NCBI RefSeq assembly: GCF_002101705.1
Contig: NZ_LQPC01000073.1
Span: 1 to 64,000 of the forward strand
DNA: 64,000 nt
Direction: 5' to 3'
Source of the DNA: Mycolicibacterium iranicum
GTDB taxonomy: Bacteria > Actinomycetota > Actinomycetes > Mycobacteriales > Mycobacteriaceae
Shown: one piece after another, positions 23,561 to 32,319 of the stretch
Layout: every line of letters starts with the position of its first letter
How positions within the stretch are numbered: the stretch's first letter is position 1
Notes under the pieces: model-generated
The model's input: only the letters and a program-made list of their open reading frames with translations
What the model was told of the DNA's origin: nothing
The model's database searches: none
Made by a program: the position numbers and the translations under genes

Positions 23561-24529
23561 GTGTCCGCGCGAGACGGTAATACTGCACCAGACTGGGTTC
23601 CTTCCGGCTCGGTCACGGTCCGCGTGCCCGGCAAGGTCAACCTCTATCTGGACGTCGGCGACGTTCGCGACGACGGCTACCACGAGCTGACGACCGTCTT
23701 TCATGCAGTGTCGCTGCTCGACGAGGTGACCGTGCGAACCGCCGATGTGCTGTCGCTGGACATCTCCGGAGAGGGCGCCGAATCCCTGCCGACAGACCAC
23801 CGCAACCTGGCATGGCGCGCCGCCGAGCTGCTGGCCGACCACGTCGGCCGCGCCCCCGACGTCGCGATATCGATCGAGAAGACGATCCCGGTGGCCGGGG
23901 GTATGGCCGGCGGCAGCGCCGACGCGGCCGCGGTGCTGGTGGCGATGAACCACCTGTGGGAGCTCGGCGTGCCGCGGCGTGATCTGCACGCGCTGGCCGC
24001 TCAGCTCGGCAGCGATGTGCCGTTCGCTCTCCACGGGGGCACCGCGCTCGGTACCGGCCGGGGGGAGGAGCTGGCGACGGTGTTGGCGCGCAACACCTTT
24101 CATTGGGTGCTGGCGTTCTCGCCGGGCGAACTGTCCACCCCCGCGGTGTTCGCCGAGATCGACCGGCTGCGCGCCGAAGGGGACCGCACGCTTCCCCCGC
24201 GCCTGGAATCGCCAGAGCCGGTGCTGGCGGCGCTGGCGTCGGGGGACCCGGCTCAGCTGGCACCGCTGCTCGGCAACGACCTACAGCCCGCGGCGCTGAG
24301 CCTGGATTCGGCGCTGCGTCGCACACTGCGGGCCGGTGTCGAGGCGGGCGCCCTCGCGGGCGTGGTGTCCGGATCGGGTCCCACCTGTGCTTTCCTGTGC
24401 ACCTCGGCGGGAGCCGCGGTCGACGTCGGCACCGAATTGGCAGGCGCGGGCGTGTGCCGCACCGTCAGGGTGGCAAGCGGTCCGGTGCAGGGGGCACGCG
24501 TGGTGCCGAGCCCGTCAGCCACCGGCTGA
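23561..24529 (+). CDS. ispE: 4-diphosphocytidyl-2-C-methyl-D-erythritol kinase
   Basis: A 322-residue GHMP kinase of the MEP isoprenoid pathway; it phosphorylates CDP-methylerythritol at the 2-position. Motifs are GKVNLYLDVGDVRDDGYHEL, the ATP loop PVAGGMAGGSADAAA and the C-terminal VVSGSGPTCAFLC. GTG 23561 follows TAGTGT by exactly 7 nt, so the mRNA is probably leaderless. It corresponds to Rv1011. Confidence 0.96.
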   Translation: MSARDGNTAPDWVPSGSVTVRVPGKVNLYLDVGDVRDDGYHELTTVFHAVSLLDEVTVRTADVLSLDISGEGAESLPTDHRNLAWRAAELLADHVGRAPDVAISIEKTIPVAGGMAGGSADAAAVLVAMNHLWELGVPRRDLHALAAQLGSDVPFALHGGTALGTGRGEELATVLARNTFHWVLAFSPGELSTPAVFAEIDRLRAEGDRTLPPRLESPEPVLAALASGDPAQLAPLLGNDLQPAALSLDSALRRTLRAGVEAGALAGVVSGSGPTCAFLCTSAGAAVDVGTELAGAGVCRTVRVASGPVQGARVVPSPSATG

Positions 24530-24849
24530 CAGGTCAAGGCGCGATCACGAACAGGTGTGACGCACGCCTCAAAACTCGCGCGAGTTTGGCAGCTACTTAA
24601 GAGTTGCTTAAGATGAGCGACGGTGAGAGCTAGCGGTCGAGTAGTTCACGCAACAAGTTGCCCCACCGGCGGAGCCGGCGGGGTGGCGAACGGGATCCGC
24701 ATCGCGTCCGGCCGAGTTTGCGAAACATCACCGATTCGAGACACAACCGCTCCCCAAAAGTGTGCGCGCCTCCATGAAAAGGCCGCTGATCAGGCGGAGC
24801 ATGGCAAACGGGCATGTGCACCGGGGCAGATGTCGGCGAGGAGGTCGTC
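24530..24849. other. 320-base intergenic region with several palindromes
   Basis: No gene is supported here. It contains a perfect 16-bp palindrome (24572-24587), two CTTAAG palindromes 5 nt apart (24595-24611) and a strong GC hairpin around CACCGGC-GGA-GCCGGCGGGG (about 24660-24686) lacking a T-tract. The last 20 bases hold the pks16 ribosome-binding site. It could carry a structured leader or small RNA of pks16. I checked for tRNA-like arms and found none. Confidence 0.5.
24572..24587. promoter_or_regulatory. Perfect 16-bp palindrome upstream of pks16
   Basis: AAACTCGCGCGAGTTT is fully self-complementary and sits 43 bases after the ispE stop. The size and AT-ended, GC-centred form suit a dimeric repressor such as TetR. 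Followed 7 bases later by the CTTAAG pair. The binding protein is unknown. Confidence 0.45.
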
Positions 24850-26484
24850 GTGAGCAGATTCACCGAAAAGATGTACCTGAATGCCCGCACCACCGATCGG
24901 GGCATGGTGACAGGCGAGCCGTATGAGCCCGTCCGTCACACCTGGGCCGAGGTGCACGAGCGGGCGCGGCGCATCGCCGGTGGCCTGGCCGCGGCCGGAG
25001 TGGGCCACGGCGACGCCGTCGGCGTACTGGCCGGGTTCCCCGTCGAGATCGCACCAACCGCTCAAGGTCTGTGGATGCGCGGCGCCAGCCTGACGATGCT
25101 GCACCAGCCGACCCCGCGCACCGACCTCGTGGTCTGGGCCGAGGACACCATGAACGTCATCGGCATGATTGAGGCCAAGGCCGTCATCGTGTCCGAGCCT
25201 TTCCTCGTCGCGATCCCCGTGCTGGAGGAGAAGGGCATCAAGGTCCTGACCGTCACCGACCTGCTGGCCTGCGAGCCCATCGACCCGATCGAGGTCGGTG
25301 AAGACGACCTGGCGTTGATGCAATTAACGTCCGGATCTACTGGTTCTCCTAAAGCCGTGCAGATCACGCACCGCAACATCCACTCGAACGCCGAGGCGAT
25401 GTTCATCGGCGCCCAGTACGACGTCGACAAGGACGTCATGGTGAGCTGGCTGCCGTGCTTCCACGACATGGGCATGGTCGGCTTCCTGACCATCCCGATG
25501 TATTTCGGCGCCGAGCTCGTCAAGGTCACCCCGATGGACTTCCTGCGCGACACGCTGCTGTGGGCCAAGCTGATCGACAAGTACAAGGGCACGATGACCG
25601 CGGCCCCGAACTTTGCGTACGCACTGTTCGCGAAGCGGTTGCGCCGCCAGGCCAAGCCGGGCGAGTTCGATCTGTCCACCCTGCGGTTCGCGCTGTCCGG
25701 CGCCGAGCCGGTGGAGCCGGCCGATGTCGAGGACCTGCTCGATGCAGGTAAGCCGTTCGGGCTGGACCCCGGTGCGATCCTGCCGGCCTACGGCATGGCC
25801 GAGACCACGCTGGCGGTGTCTTTCTCCCCGTGCGGGCAGGGCCTGACCGTCGATGAAGTCGACGCCGACCTGCTGGCTGCGCTGCGCCGCGCGGTTCCCG
25901 CGACCAAGGGCCACACCAAGCGGCTGGCTGAGCTGGGCCCGCTGCTGACCGATCTGGAGGCGCGCGTCATCGACGACCACGGCAACGTGATGCCACCCCG
26001 CGGGGTCGGCGTCATCGAGCTGCGCGGCGAATGCGTGACGCCCGGCTACATGACGATGGGCGGGTTCATCCCGGCTCAGGACGAGCACGGTTGGTACGAC
26101 ACCGGCGACCTCGGCTACATCACCGAGGAAGGCAACGTCGTCGTCTGCGGTCGCGTGAAGGACGTCATCATCATGGCCGGCCGCAACATCTACCCGACCG
26201 ACATCGAGCGCGCCGCGGGCCGTGTCGAGGGTGTGCGCCCCGGCTGTGCCGTCGCGGTGCGCCTGGACGCCGGACACTCGCGCGAGACGTTCGCCGTCGC
26301 GGTGGAGTCCAACAACTGGCAGGACCCGGTCGAGGTGCGCCGCATCGAGCATCAGGTCGCGCATGAGGTCGTCGCCGAGGTCGACGTGCGTCCCCGCAAC
26401 GTCGTGGTGCTCGGCCCCGGCAGCATCCCGAAGACCTCGTCGGGCAAGTTGCGCCGCTCCACCTCGGTCTCACTGGTCACCTAA
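24850..26484 (+). CDS. pks16: Pks16-like fatty acyl-AMP ligase
   Basis: A 544-residue adenylate-forming enzyme. AMP-binding loop TSGSTGSPKAVQ, GMAETT, YDTGDLGY and the C-terminal SGKLRR with the catalytic Lys. It is very similar to Rv1013 (annotated pks16 but not a polyketide synthase). It adenylates a fatty acid; the acceptor (CoA or acyl carrier protein) is not clear and no PKS or carrier gene is adjacent. Start GTG 24850 is preceded by GAGGAGG with a 5-nt spacing. Confidence 0.92.
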   Translation: MSRFTEKMYLNARTTDRGMVTGEPYEPVRHTWAEVHERARRIAGGLAAAGVGHGDAVGVLAGFPVEIAPTAQGLWMRGASLTMLHQPTPRTDLVVWAEDTMNVIGMIEAKAVIVSEPFLVAIPVLEEKGIKVLTVTDLLACEPIDPIEVGEDDLALMQLTSGSTGSPKAVQITHRNIHSNAEAMFIGAQYDVDKDVMVSWLPCFHDMGMVGFLTIPMYFGAELVKVTPMDFLRDTLLWAKLIDKYKGTMTAAPNFAYALFAKRLRRQAKPGEFDLSTLRFALSGAEPVEPADVEDLLDAGKPFGLDPGAILPAYGMAETTLAVSFSPCGQGLTVDEVDADLLAALRRAVPATKGHTKRLAELGPLLTDLEARVIDDHGNVMPPRGVGVIELRGECVTPGYMTMGGFIPAQDEHGWYDTGDLGYITEEGNVVVCGRVKDVIIMAGRNIYPTDIERAAGRVEGVRPGCAVAVRLDAGHSRETFAVAVESNNWQDPVEVRRIEHQVAHEVVAEVDVRPRNVVVLGPGSIPKTSSGKLRRSTSVSLVT

Positions 26485-26508
26485 CCCGGGCCGCACGGGC
26501 AGCACTCG

Positions 26509-26577
26509 CACCGCGAGCGCGCGGGTCTGCACGCAGACACGCCGCGATCATTGGCATTTCGCGCACGCTCGTGACTG
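26509..26577. repeat. Dispersed palindromic repeat family 2, copy A
   Basis: About 69 bases, starting CACCGCGAGCGCGCG and ending TTTCGCGCACGCTCGTGACTG. A related copy with the same order of blocks lies at 36900-36969. The ends are complementary (GCGAGCG...CGCTCG), so the element folds on itself. It follows the pks16 stop by 25 bases and may act in transcription termination. Confidence 0.75.
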
Positions 26578-26644
26578 TCGAGCGCAACGGTGACGGCCGA
26601 TAATCGATTGGCTCATGTCAGGGGTGGCCCGTAGCGTCGAAGCC

Positions 26645-27607
26645 ATGCCAACCCCTCCCGCGATCGAAGCGATCGATCTGGTGAAGAGGTTCGGAGACGA
26701 GACCGCTGTCGGCGGTGTCAGCTTCGCCGTTCCTCCGGGGACCGTGCTCGGCTTGCTCGGCCCGAACGGTGCAGGCAAGACGACGACCGTGCGGATGATG
26801 ACGACCTTGACGGAGCCCACCAGCGGAACAGCGCGGGTCGCTGGGTTCGACGTTGTCACCCAGCCCGACGAGGTGCGCCGCCACATGGGGCTGACGGGTC
26901 AGGTCGCGACCGTCGACGAGCTGCTGACCGGCCGCGAGAACATCCGGATGATCGGCGGGCTTCTCGGTGTCCGGCGCAAAGACCTAAAGGGCATCTGCGA
27001 TCGGCTGCTGCACCAGTTCTCCCTCGCCGATGCGGGCGACCGCGTGGTGCGGTCCTACTCCGGGGGGATGCGTCGCCGACTCGACCTCGCAGTGAGTCTG
27101 CTCGCCTCGCCGCCGGTGCTCTTCCTCGACGAGCCGACGACGGGGCTGGATCCCCGCAGCCGCAGCGAACTGTGGGACGTGCTGCGCGACCTGGTGGCCC
27201 AAGGCACCACACTGCTGCTGACCACCCAGTACTTGGAGGAAGCCGATCAGCTTGCCGACAACATCGTGGTGATCGACCGCGGCCGCATCATCGCCGAGGG
27301 CTCTCCGCTGGAACTCAAACAGCAGGCCGGACGGGCCAGTCTGGTCGTGACCGTGGCCGACGCAGCCGACCTCGAGTCCGCCCGCGCCCTGTTGGCGAGG
27401 ACGGGGGCCGACGTGTTCGTCGACGTGGGAGCCCGCAGGCTGACGGCGTCCGCGGACGGTCTGGACGACATGATCCAGGTGGCGGGCTGGCTGCGCGACG
27501 CCGGAATCACCGTCGACGACATCGGTTTGAGCAGACCCAGCCTCGACGATGTGTTCCTGACCCTCACCGGGCACCGCACCGAAGACAACGAGGAGCTCAG
27601 CGCATGA
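26645..27607 (+). CDS. ABC exporter ATP-binding protein (DrrA-like)
   Basis: A 320-residue ATPase of the daunorubicin-resistance type. Walker A GPNGAGKTTT, signature YSGGMRRR, Walker B LFLDEPTTGLD, and a C-terminal extension typical of DrrA (about 230-315). It pairs with the ABC-2 permease whose start overlaps its stop (ATGA). ATG 26645 is chosen because TAGCGT lies exactly 7 nt upstream; ATG 26615 has neither signal. The substrate is unknown; family members export lipids and antibiotics. Confidence 0.93.
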   Translation: MPTPPAIEAIDLVKRFGDETAVGGVSFAVPPGTVLGLLGPNGAGKTTTVRMMTTLTEPTSGTARVAGFDVVTQPDEVRRHMGLTGQVATVDELLTGRENIRMIGGLLGVRRKDLKGICDRLLHQFSLADAGDRVVRSYSGGMRRRLDLAVSLLASPPVLFLDEPTTGLDPRSRSELWDVLRDLVAQGTTLLLTTQYLEEADQLADNIVVIDRGRIIAEGSPLELKQQAGRASLVVTVADAADLESARALLARTGADVFVDVGARRLTASADGLDDMIQVAGWLRDAGITVDDIGLSRPSLDDVFLTLTGHRTEDNEELSA

Positions 27608-28458
27608 CGGCGCTCGAAACGCACGCCACCACGTCGGTGCGGCCCGAACCGGTCACCACGCATCGCACCAATCTGGCTCAGCAGTCCTGGATCATGGTGA
27701 AACGCAACATGATCCATACCAAGCGCATGCCGGAGATGCTCAGCGACGTCACGGCGCAGCCGATCATGTTCGTGCTGTTGTTCGCGTTCGTATTCGGCGC
27801 GTCGATCACCAACACCGGAGGCGCGTCGTACCGGGAGTTCCTGCTACCGGGCATCCAGGCGCAGACCATCGTGTTCTCGGCCTTCGTAGTGGCGGCGGGA
27901 ATCACCGCCGACGTCGAGAAGGGCATCATCGACCGCTTCCGGTCGCTGCCGATCTCTCGGTCCTCAGTGCTGATCGGCCGCAGCATCGCCAGTGTCATCC
28001 ACTCGTCGCTGGGGGTGCTCGTGATGGCGGTGACGGGCCTGGCCATCGGCTGGCGGATTCGTAACGGCGTGGGGGAGGCGATCCTGGCGTTCGTCCTTCT
28101 GCTGGTGTTCGGCTTCGGGATGATCTGGTTCGGCGTTCTCGTGGGATCGCTGATGCGCACCGTCGAGGCGGTCAACGGCGTGATGTTCACGGTGCTGTTT
28201 CCGATCACCTTCCTTGCCAACACGTTTGTGCCCACAGAGCCGATGCCGCGCTGGCTGCGGGTGATCGCCGAGTGGAACCCGGTGTCGTCACTGGCGCAGG
28301 CGATGAGGGAACTGTGGGGCAATGGCGGTCCCGCGCCTGAGAGCGCCCAGCTGCCGCTGCACTATCCGGTGCTGTCGACGATCCTGTGGTCGCTGGCGCT
28401 GACGGCGCTGTTCGCGCCGTTCGCGCTGTACGCCTACAAGCGCAGAACCGCGGACTAG
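27604..28458 (+). CDS. ABC-2 type permease (DrrB-like)
   Basis: A 284-residue membrane permease with about six hydrophobic segments and the ABC-2 motif EWNPVSSLAQAMRELWG near the C-terminus. A cytoplasmic N-terminal stretch of 55 residues precedes the first segment. Translationally coupled to the ATPase. The stop overlaps the convergent gene's stop by 4 bases. Together they form a complete exporter with no obvious dedicated regulator. Confidence 0.92.
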   Translation: MTALETHATTSVRPEPVTTHRTNLAQQSWIMVKRNMIHTKRMPEMLSDVTAQPIMFVLLFAFVFGASITNTGGASYREFLLPGIQAQTIVFSAFVVAAGITADVEKGIIDRFRSLPISRSSVLIGRSIASVIHSSLGVLVMAVTGLAIGWRIRNGVGEAILAFVLLLVFGFGMIWFGVLVGSLMRTVEAVNGVMFTVLFPITFLANTFVPTEPMPRWLRVIAEWNPVSSLAQAMRELWGNGGPAPESAQLPLHYPVLSTILWSLALTALFAPFALYAYKRRTAD

Positions 28459-28988
28459 CCGGTCGACACCGAGCGCGCGGGCAGCCGGTCGTAGACGCTC
28501 CACCACACAGCTTCGTGAGCGGCCGGGGTGATATCGCCGCGCTCGAGACGCTGATCGGCCTCGAGTACTTCGGCAGCCAGCGTGACGAGACGCACGCGGG
28601 CCGCTGCCGCGTCGTCGTCGCGATAACCCGCCAGCACAGCGACGGTCATCGAGCGCACTCGTGAATATTGCCTTCCTGCGCGGATCCTCGCGATCACTCC
28701 AGCAACCAGAACCGCGGCCGTCGACACCGCCAGCGCAGTCCACGGCCCGATCCGGTGGGCGAGCACGATCTCACAACCCAGCCACAACATCAGCCCCCAG
28801 ACCGGCCAGCCCCGCGCAATCCTCACGTCGCGGCGCTCGGCGTCGGTAATCCCAGGCGGATACATCACGAGCCGGTAGCGGGTGACACCCATGCGGTCGG
28901 CGTGGATGGCCAACGAACCCCAGCGGCGGTCCCCGCGGACCGTCCGTTCCCACGCCTGGCGCATGGTTGTCGGCCGTGTGCTGTGCAT
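28455..28988 (-). CDS. Conserved membrane protein of unknown function (DUF6611-like)
   Basis: A 177-residue protein with a basic N-terminal region and two hydrophobic segments (about 82-95 and 102-118), then a charged helical C-terminus (AAARVRLVTLAAEVLEADQRL). I believe it belongs to the mycobacterial DUF6611 family, but the match is from memory. TAGACC lies 7 nt before the ATG. It is convergent with the ABC permease. No function is inferred. Confidence 0.6.
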   Translation of the reverse strand: MHSTRPTTMRQAWERTVRGDRRWGSLAIHADRMGVTRYRLVMYPPGITDAERRDVRIARGWPVWGLMLWLGCEIVLAHRIGPWTALAVSTAAVLVAGVIARIRAGRQYSRVRSMTVAVLAGYRDDDAAAARVRLVTLAAEVLEADQRLERGDITPAAHEAVWWSVYDRLPARSVSTG

Positions 28989-29066
28989 GTCTCAGGTCTA
29001 CGCCTCGGATCGGGCAGTGCCGCCGTTCCAAACGGATTCTTAACGGTCCAGCTGAGTCTTGCAAGC

Positions 29067-29072
29067 TATACT
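29067..29072 (+). promoter_or_regulatory. Strong -10 element of the QueG-like gene
   Basis: TATACT differs by one base from consensus TATAAT and ends 7 nt before GTG 29080. No good -35 is seen, as is common for mycobacterial extended or leaderless promoters. Confidence 0.6.
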
Positions 29073-29079
29073 CAGCTAT

Positions 29080-30108
29080 GTGGAGAAGCTGCCGAGCCGA
29101 TTGGCCGACCATCCGACCGTGCGCGCGGTGCGGTCCCGTCCGACGCCCGCTCCGGGCGCCATCGATGCCGACTGGCTGCGAAAAGTCTGCCTGGAGGCCG
29201 GTGTCGACGACGTCGGTTTCGCCCGAGTCGACGACCCCGAGCTGACCTCCGAACTGCCCCACGTCGAGGCGGCGCTGCCCGGGGCGGTGAGCTACATCTC
29301 GCTCGTGGTCAAGATGAACCGTGACAATGTCCGCTCGATCGCGCGCAGTGTCGCCAACCAGGAGTTCCACCGCAGCGGCGAACTCATGAACGAGGCCGCC
29401 CACCGGATCACCCGGGTGCTCCAGGACGCGGGTCACCGCGTCGTCAATCCGTCGGCGACGTTCCCCATGGAGATGGACCAGTTTCCCGGCCGGATCTGGG
29501 TAGTTGCACACAAGCCCGTCGCGGTCGCAGCGGGCATGGGCGCGATGGGCATCCACCGCAACGTGATCCACCCGAAGTTCGGCAACTTCATCCTGCTCGG
29601 CACCGTCCTGGTCGCCTCCGAGATCAGCGAATACGATGCGCCGCTGGACTATTCGCCGTGTCTGGAATGCAAGCTGTGTGTGTCGGCATGCCCGGTCGGG
29701 GCCATCAAGAAAAACGGCGACTTCGACTTCTTTGCGTGCTCGGTGCACAACTATCGCGAGTTCATGGGCGGCTTCACCGACTGGGTGCAGACCATCGCCG
29801 ACAGCGCCGACGCCGAGGACTTCCGGTCCCGCGTCACCGATTCGGAAAACCTATCGATGTGGCAGAGCCTGTCGTTCAAGCCCAATTACAAGGCGGCCTA
29901 CTGCCTGGCGGTATGCCCGGCCGGTGAAGAGGTCATCGAGCCCTACCTCGAAGACCGCAAGGGGTTCATGGACCTGGTGTTGAAACCGCTTCAGGAAAAG
30001 CGCGAAACTCTTTACGTACTACCAGGTTCCGATGCCGAAGCGCACGCTACGAAACGCTATCCCCACAAGCCGGTCAAGAGGGTCGACAGCGGAATCCGCC
30101 GCCTTTGA
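29080..30108 (+). CDS. QueG-like 4Fe-4S reductive protein
   Basis: A 342-residue protein related to epoxyqueuosine reductase and reductive dehalogenases. It has a 4Fe-4S ferredoxin motif CLECKLCVSACPVGAI and further Cys in FFACSVH and YCLAVCP. QueG itself reduces epoxyqueuosine on tRNA with cobalamin; this protein has divergent N- and C-termini, so the substrate is uncertain. The GTG at 29080 lies exactly 7 nt after a TATACT hexamer, giving a strong leaderless signal; an in-frame TTG at 29059 would start upstream of that promoter element. A hairpin (30091-30134) spans its stop. Confidence 0.8.
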   Translation: MEKLPSRLADHPTVRAVRSRPTPAPGAIDADWLRKVCLEAGVDDVGFARVDDPELTSELPHVEAALPGAVSYISLVVKMNRDNVRSIARSVANQEFHRSGELMNEAAHRITRVLQDAGHRVVNPSATFPMEMDQFPGRIWVVAHKPVAVAAGMGAMGIHRNVIHPKFGNFILLGTVLVASEISEYDAPLDYSPCLECKLCVSACPVGAIKKNGDFDFFACSVHNYREFMGGFTDWVQTIADSADAEDFRSRVTDSENLSMWQSLSFKPNYKAAYCLAVCPAGEEVIEPYLEDRKGFMDLVLKPLQEKRETLYVLPGSDAEAHATKRYPHKPVKRVDSGIRRL

Positions 30109-30134
30109 GCAGTCCGGGGAAAGCGGCGGATTCC
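30091..30134 (+). terminator. Hairpin at the end of the QueG-like gene
   Basis: GGAATCCGCCGC (30091-30102, inside the last codons) pairs perfectly with GCGGCGGATTCC (30123-30134) across a 20-nt loop. It has no T-tract. It likely ends or stabilises the transcript. Confidence 0.55.
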
Positions 30135-30196
30135 ACAGTGGCGTGTCAGCCCGGACCCTATGATGACGGTCGAATCCTTCTCAAGAAAGGGGCAGG

Positions 30197-30643
30197 ATGA
30201 CCACAATCGCGTGGCGTTTCGGTGTTCGGATGGGAATGGCCTCGGCAACCGGCCTCACCGTGATGGTGGTGACGGCGGCGATCTCGTGGGCAGGCGGGCC
30301 CGGTGGGGTCGTCACGGGTGGTGATATCTCGCGGGCCGTGGGGTCCGGAGTCATGGACGGGTTGCTCGTCGGTTTCTCGGCCTCGGGTCCGACCAACGAT
30401 GCGGCATCGGCTGCGGTGGTGGCAGCCTGCCAGAGCACCGGCGCCGAGCAATGCAGTAGCGACGAAGTGACCAACGACGTCTTCTGCGTGGTCTCAGTCG
30501 GAGCCGACGACGGCAGTGGCATCGTCTCGGGCGGTGCCGGGGCAACCATCGAAGCGGCGCGTGACGATGCATTCGCCAATGTTGCGCGTGCGAATCTGGT
30601 TCTCGACCCGAGTGCCCGTGTTCTCGCGGGATCGTGCCCGTGA
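30197..30643 (+). CDS. Small secreted protein, possibly DUF4189
   Basis: A 148-residue protein with an N-terminal signal or anchor segment (about 12-33), a Gly-rich stretch, and a compact domain containing Cys in VVAACQSTG, EQCSSDE, VFCVVSV and the terminal SCP. The alternating Ala/Asn block ATIEAARDDAFANV resembles DUF4189, a family of unknown function. A GGGGCAGG sequence directly precedes the ATG. The next small secreted gene begins 8 bases after its stop, so they are probably co-transcribed. Confidence 0.6.
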   Translation: MTTIAWRFGVRMGMASATGLTVMVVTAAISWAGGPGGVVTGGDISRAVGSGVMDGLLVGFSASGPTNDAASAAVVAACQSTGAEQCSSDEVTNDVFCVVSVGADDGSGIVSGGAGATIEAARDDAFANVARANLVLDPSARVLAGSCP

Positions 30644-30651
30644 GGAGTGAC

Positions 30652-30894
30652 ATGAGCAGTTGTGGGCGTTACGTGAGAATTCTGTTGGCGCCCAGCGTAG
30701 TAGCGGCCGCGTTGATGGTCGCTCCGGTGGCCGGCGCGCAGGCCACCTGTAAGGAGGCCGGCAGCTTAACCAGATGCGAGACGAGTGGGAGCGTGTCCAT
30801 CAAGGCGGTTCCGGGTACCCGGGCGCCGAATGTGGCCGACACGATTCCGCGCGGCTACAACCGCCGGGGACCGGGGATCGTCCTGACCTGGTAG
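30652..30894 (+). CDS. Small secreted protein of unknown function
   Basis: An 80-residue protein with a signal peptide (about 1-30, ending VAPVAGAQA) and a 50-residue mature part with two Cys (ATCKEAG, TRCETSG) that could form one disulfide, followed by basic residues (YNRRGPG). ATG 30652 is preceded by GAGGAG 4 nt upstream. I do not recognise a family. It is convergent with pth (6 bases between stops). Confidence 0.6.
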   Translation: MSSCGRYVRILLAPSVVAAALMVAPVAGAQATCKEAGSLTRCETSGSVSIKAVPGTRAPNVADTIPRGYNRRGPGIVLTW

Positions 30895-30900
30895 GGCTGT

Positions 30901-31479
30901 TCAGCTCCAGGCGTGCACGATGTTCTGCGCCGGTTCGACGCCGAGTTCGACCAGGAGCTCGGTGGCGTCGGCGGCCAGCTCGACGATGGTGCCCAGTTCC
31001 GGGCGTTCTTTGGAGTTGAAGTTCTCCAGTACGAAACTGGCGCCCGACTTCTGGCCGGGCGGTCGGCCGATGCCGACCCTGACGCGCTGAAAGTCGTTGC
31101 CGCCCAAGGCTGAAGCGACAGAACGCAGGCCGTTGTGGCCTGCGACACCGCCGCCGGACTTAAGCCTGATCCGGCCGAAATCGATGTCGAGTTCGTCGTG
31201 GATGATCACGACGTCCGCAGGGGCGACGGAGTAGAACTTCGCCAACGGACCGACCTGGCGACCCGACTCGTTCATGTAGACCCGCGGTTTGGCGAGCACC
31301 ACCGGACGGCCCGCAAGCCGTCCGGTGGCGACGTCTGCGCCAGAGCGCTTGTGCGCCTTGAACTTTTCGCCCATGCGATCGGCGAGCACGTCGGCCACGA
31401 GGAACCCCAGGTTGTGCCGGGTTGTGGCGTACTGCGGTCCGGGGTTGCCCAGGCCGACCACCAGCACGGGTTCGGCCAT
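30901..31479 (-). CDS. pth: Peptidyl-tRNA hydrolase
   Basis: A 192-residue enzyme recycling peptidyl-tRNA. VVGLGNPGPQYATTRHNLGF carries the catalytic His; the Asn and Asp sites are in VYMNESG and IHDELDIDFGRIRLK, with GGGVAGHNGLRS. Full length. It follows rplY by 12 bases, the conserved actinobacterial rplY-pth pair (Rv1015c-Rv1014c). Confidence 0.97.
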   Translation of the reverse strand: MAEPVLVVGLGNPGPQYATTRHNLGFLVADVLADRMGEKFKAHKRSGADVATGRLAGRPVVLAKPRVYMNESGRQVGPLAKFYSVAPADVVIIHDELDIDFGRIRLKSGGGVAGHNGLRSVASALGGNDFQRVRVGIGRPPGQKSGASFVLENFNSKERPELGTIVELAADATELLVELGVEPAQNIVHAWS

Positions 31480-31491
31480 TACGCGATTCGC

Positions 31492-32157
31492 CTACTCGGA
31501 GTCGGACTCGGCGGCGGCTTCCTCGCCGCCCTCGCCCTCGGCCGCTTCGGGCTCCTCGGCCGCTTCGCCTTCCTCGCCGGCGCCCTCGGCCTCGAGGTCT
31601 TCCTCAGTGGGCGCGGTGACGACGTTGACGACCAGCAACTCGGGATCGGACACCAGCGTCACGCCGCCGGGCAGCTCCACCTGTCCGGCCAGGATCTGGG
31701 TCCCCTCGGTGGCGTCTTCGACGGACACGGTGAGCTGCTCGGGGATGGACTGGACGTCCGCCTCGATCTCGATCGCGTTGGCATCCTGGGTGACCAGAGT
31801 GCCCGGTGCGGCGTCACCTTCGACGATGACGGTGACCTCGACGGTCACCTTCTCGCCGCGGCGCACGACGAGCAGGTCGGCGTGCTGGATGTTGCGGCGG
31901 ATCGGGTGGATCTCGATTGCCTTAGTCAGCGCGAGTTGCTCCGTGCCGTCGATATCGAGCGTCAACACGGCGTTGGTGCCCGCGTTACGCAGCACGGCGG
32001 CGAAGTCGTGGCCGTTGAGCTCGAGGTGCTGGGGGTCGGTGCCGTGGCCGTAGAGGACCACGGGAACGCGGCCGTCGCGGCGGGCGCGACGGGAGGCACC
32101 CTTACCGGTAGCGCTGCGGACGGCAGCCTTGAGATTGTTGGGGGCGTTCTTCGCCAT
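31492..32157 (-). CDS. rplY: 50S ribosomal protein L25, Ctc form
   Basis: A 221-residue CTC-type L25 that binds 5S rRNA. N-terminal L25 domain (KGASRRARRDGRVPVVLYG, about 10-95), the C-terminal TL5/Ctc beta domain (about 100-185), then a low-complexity acidic tail rich in Glu, Ala and Gly (about 188-221). ATG 32157 follows GGAG by 8 nt. It is an operon with pth. Confidence 0.96.
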   Translation of the reverse strand: MAKNAPNNLKAAVRSATGKGASRRARRDGRVPVVLYGHGTDPQHLELNGHDFAAVLRNAGTNAVLTLDIDGTEQLALTKAIEIHPIRRNIQHADLLVVRRGEKVTVEVTVIVEGDAAPGTLVTQDANAIEIEADVQSIPEQLTVSVEDATEGTQILAGQVELPGGVTLVSDPELLVVNVVTAPTEEDLEAEGAGEEGEAAEEPEAAEGEGGEEAAAESDSE

Positions 32158-32319
32158 GTGTGTCGCTCCTGTGCCGGTGGTCGGTTCTCGGGCACGGCCA
32201 GGGGTCACACATCAAGTGTCGATTCCCGTCGATAACGGTGTCCTGCTGAAAAGCCGATGCAGGTCACCCTCGCCGTGACGCGTCCGCAAGGGTAGCGCAA
32301 ACCCCTGCTCAGCTGAAAA

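Noticed and set aside
24640..24700. Possible tRNA or structured RNA
   Set aside because: A stable GC hairpin is present, but no T-loop GTTCRA, anticodon stem or acceptor pairing can be drawn.
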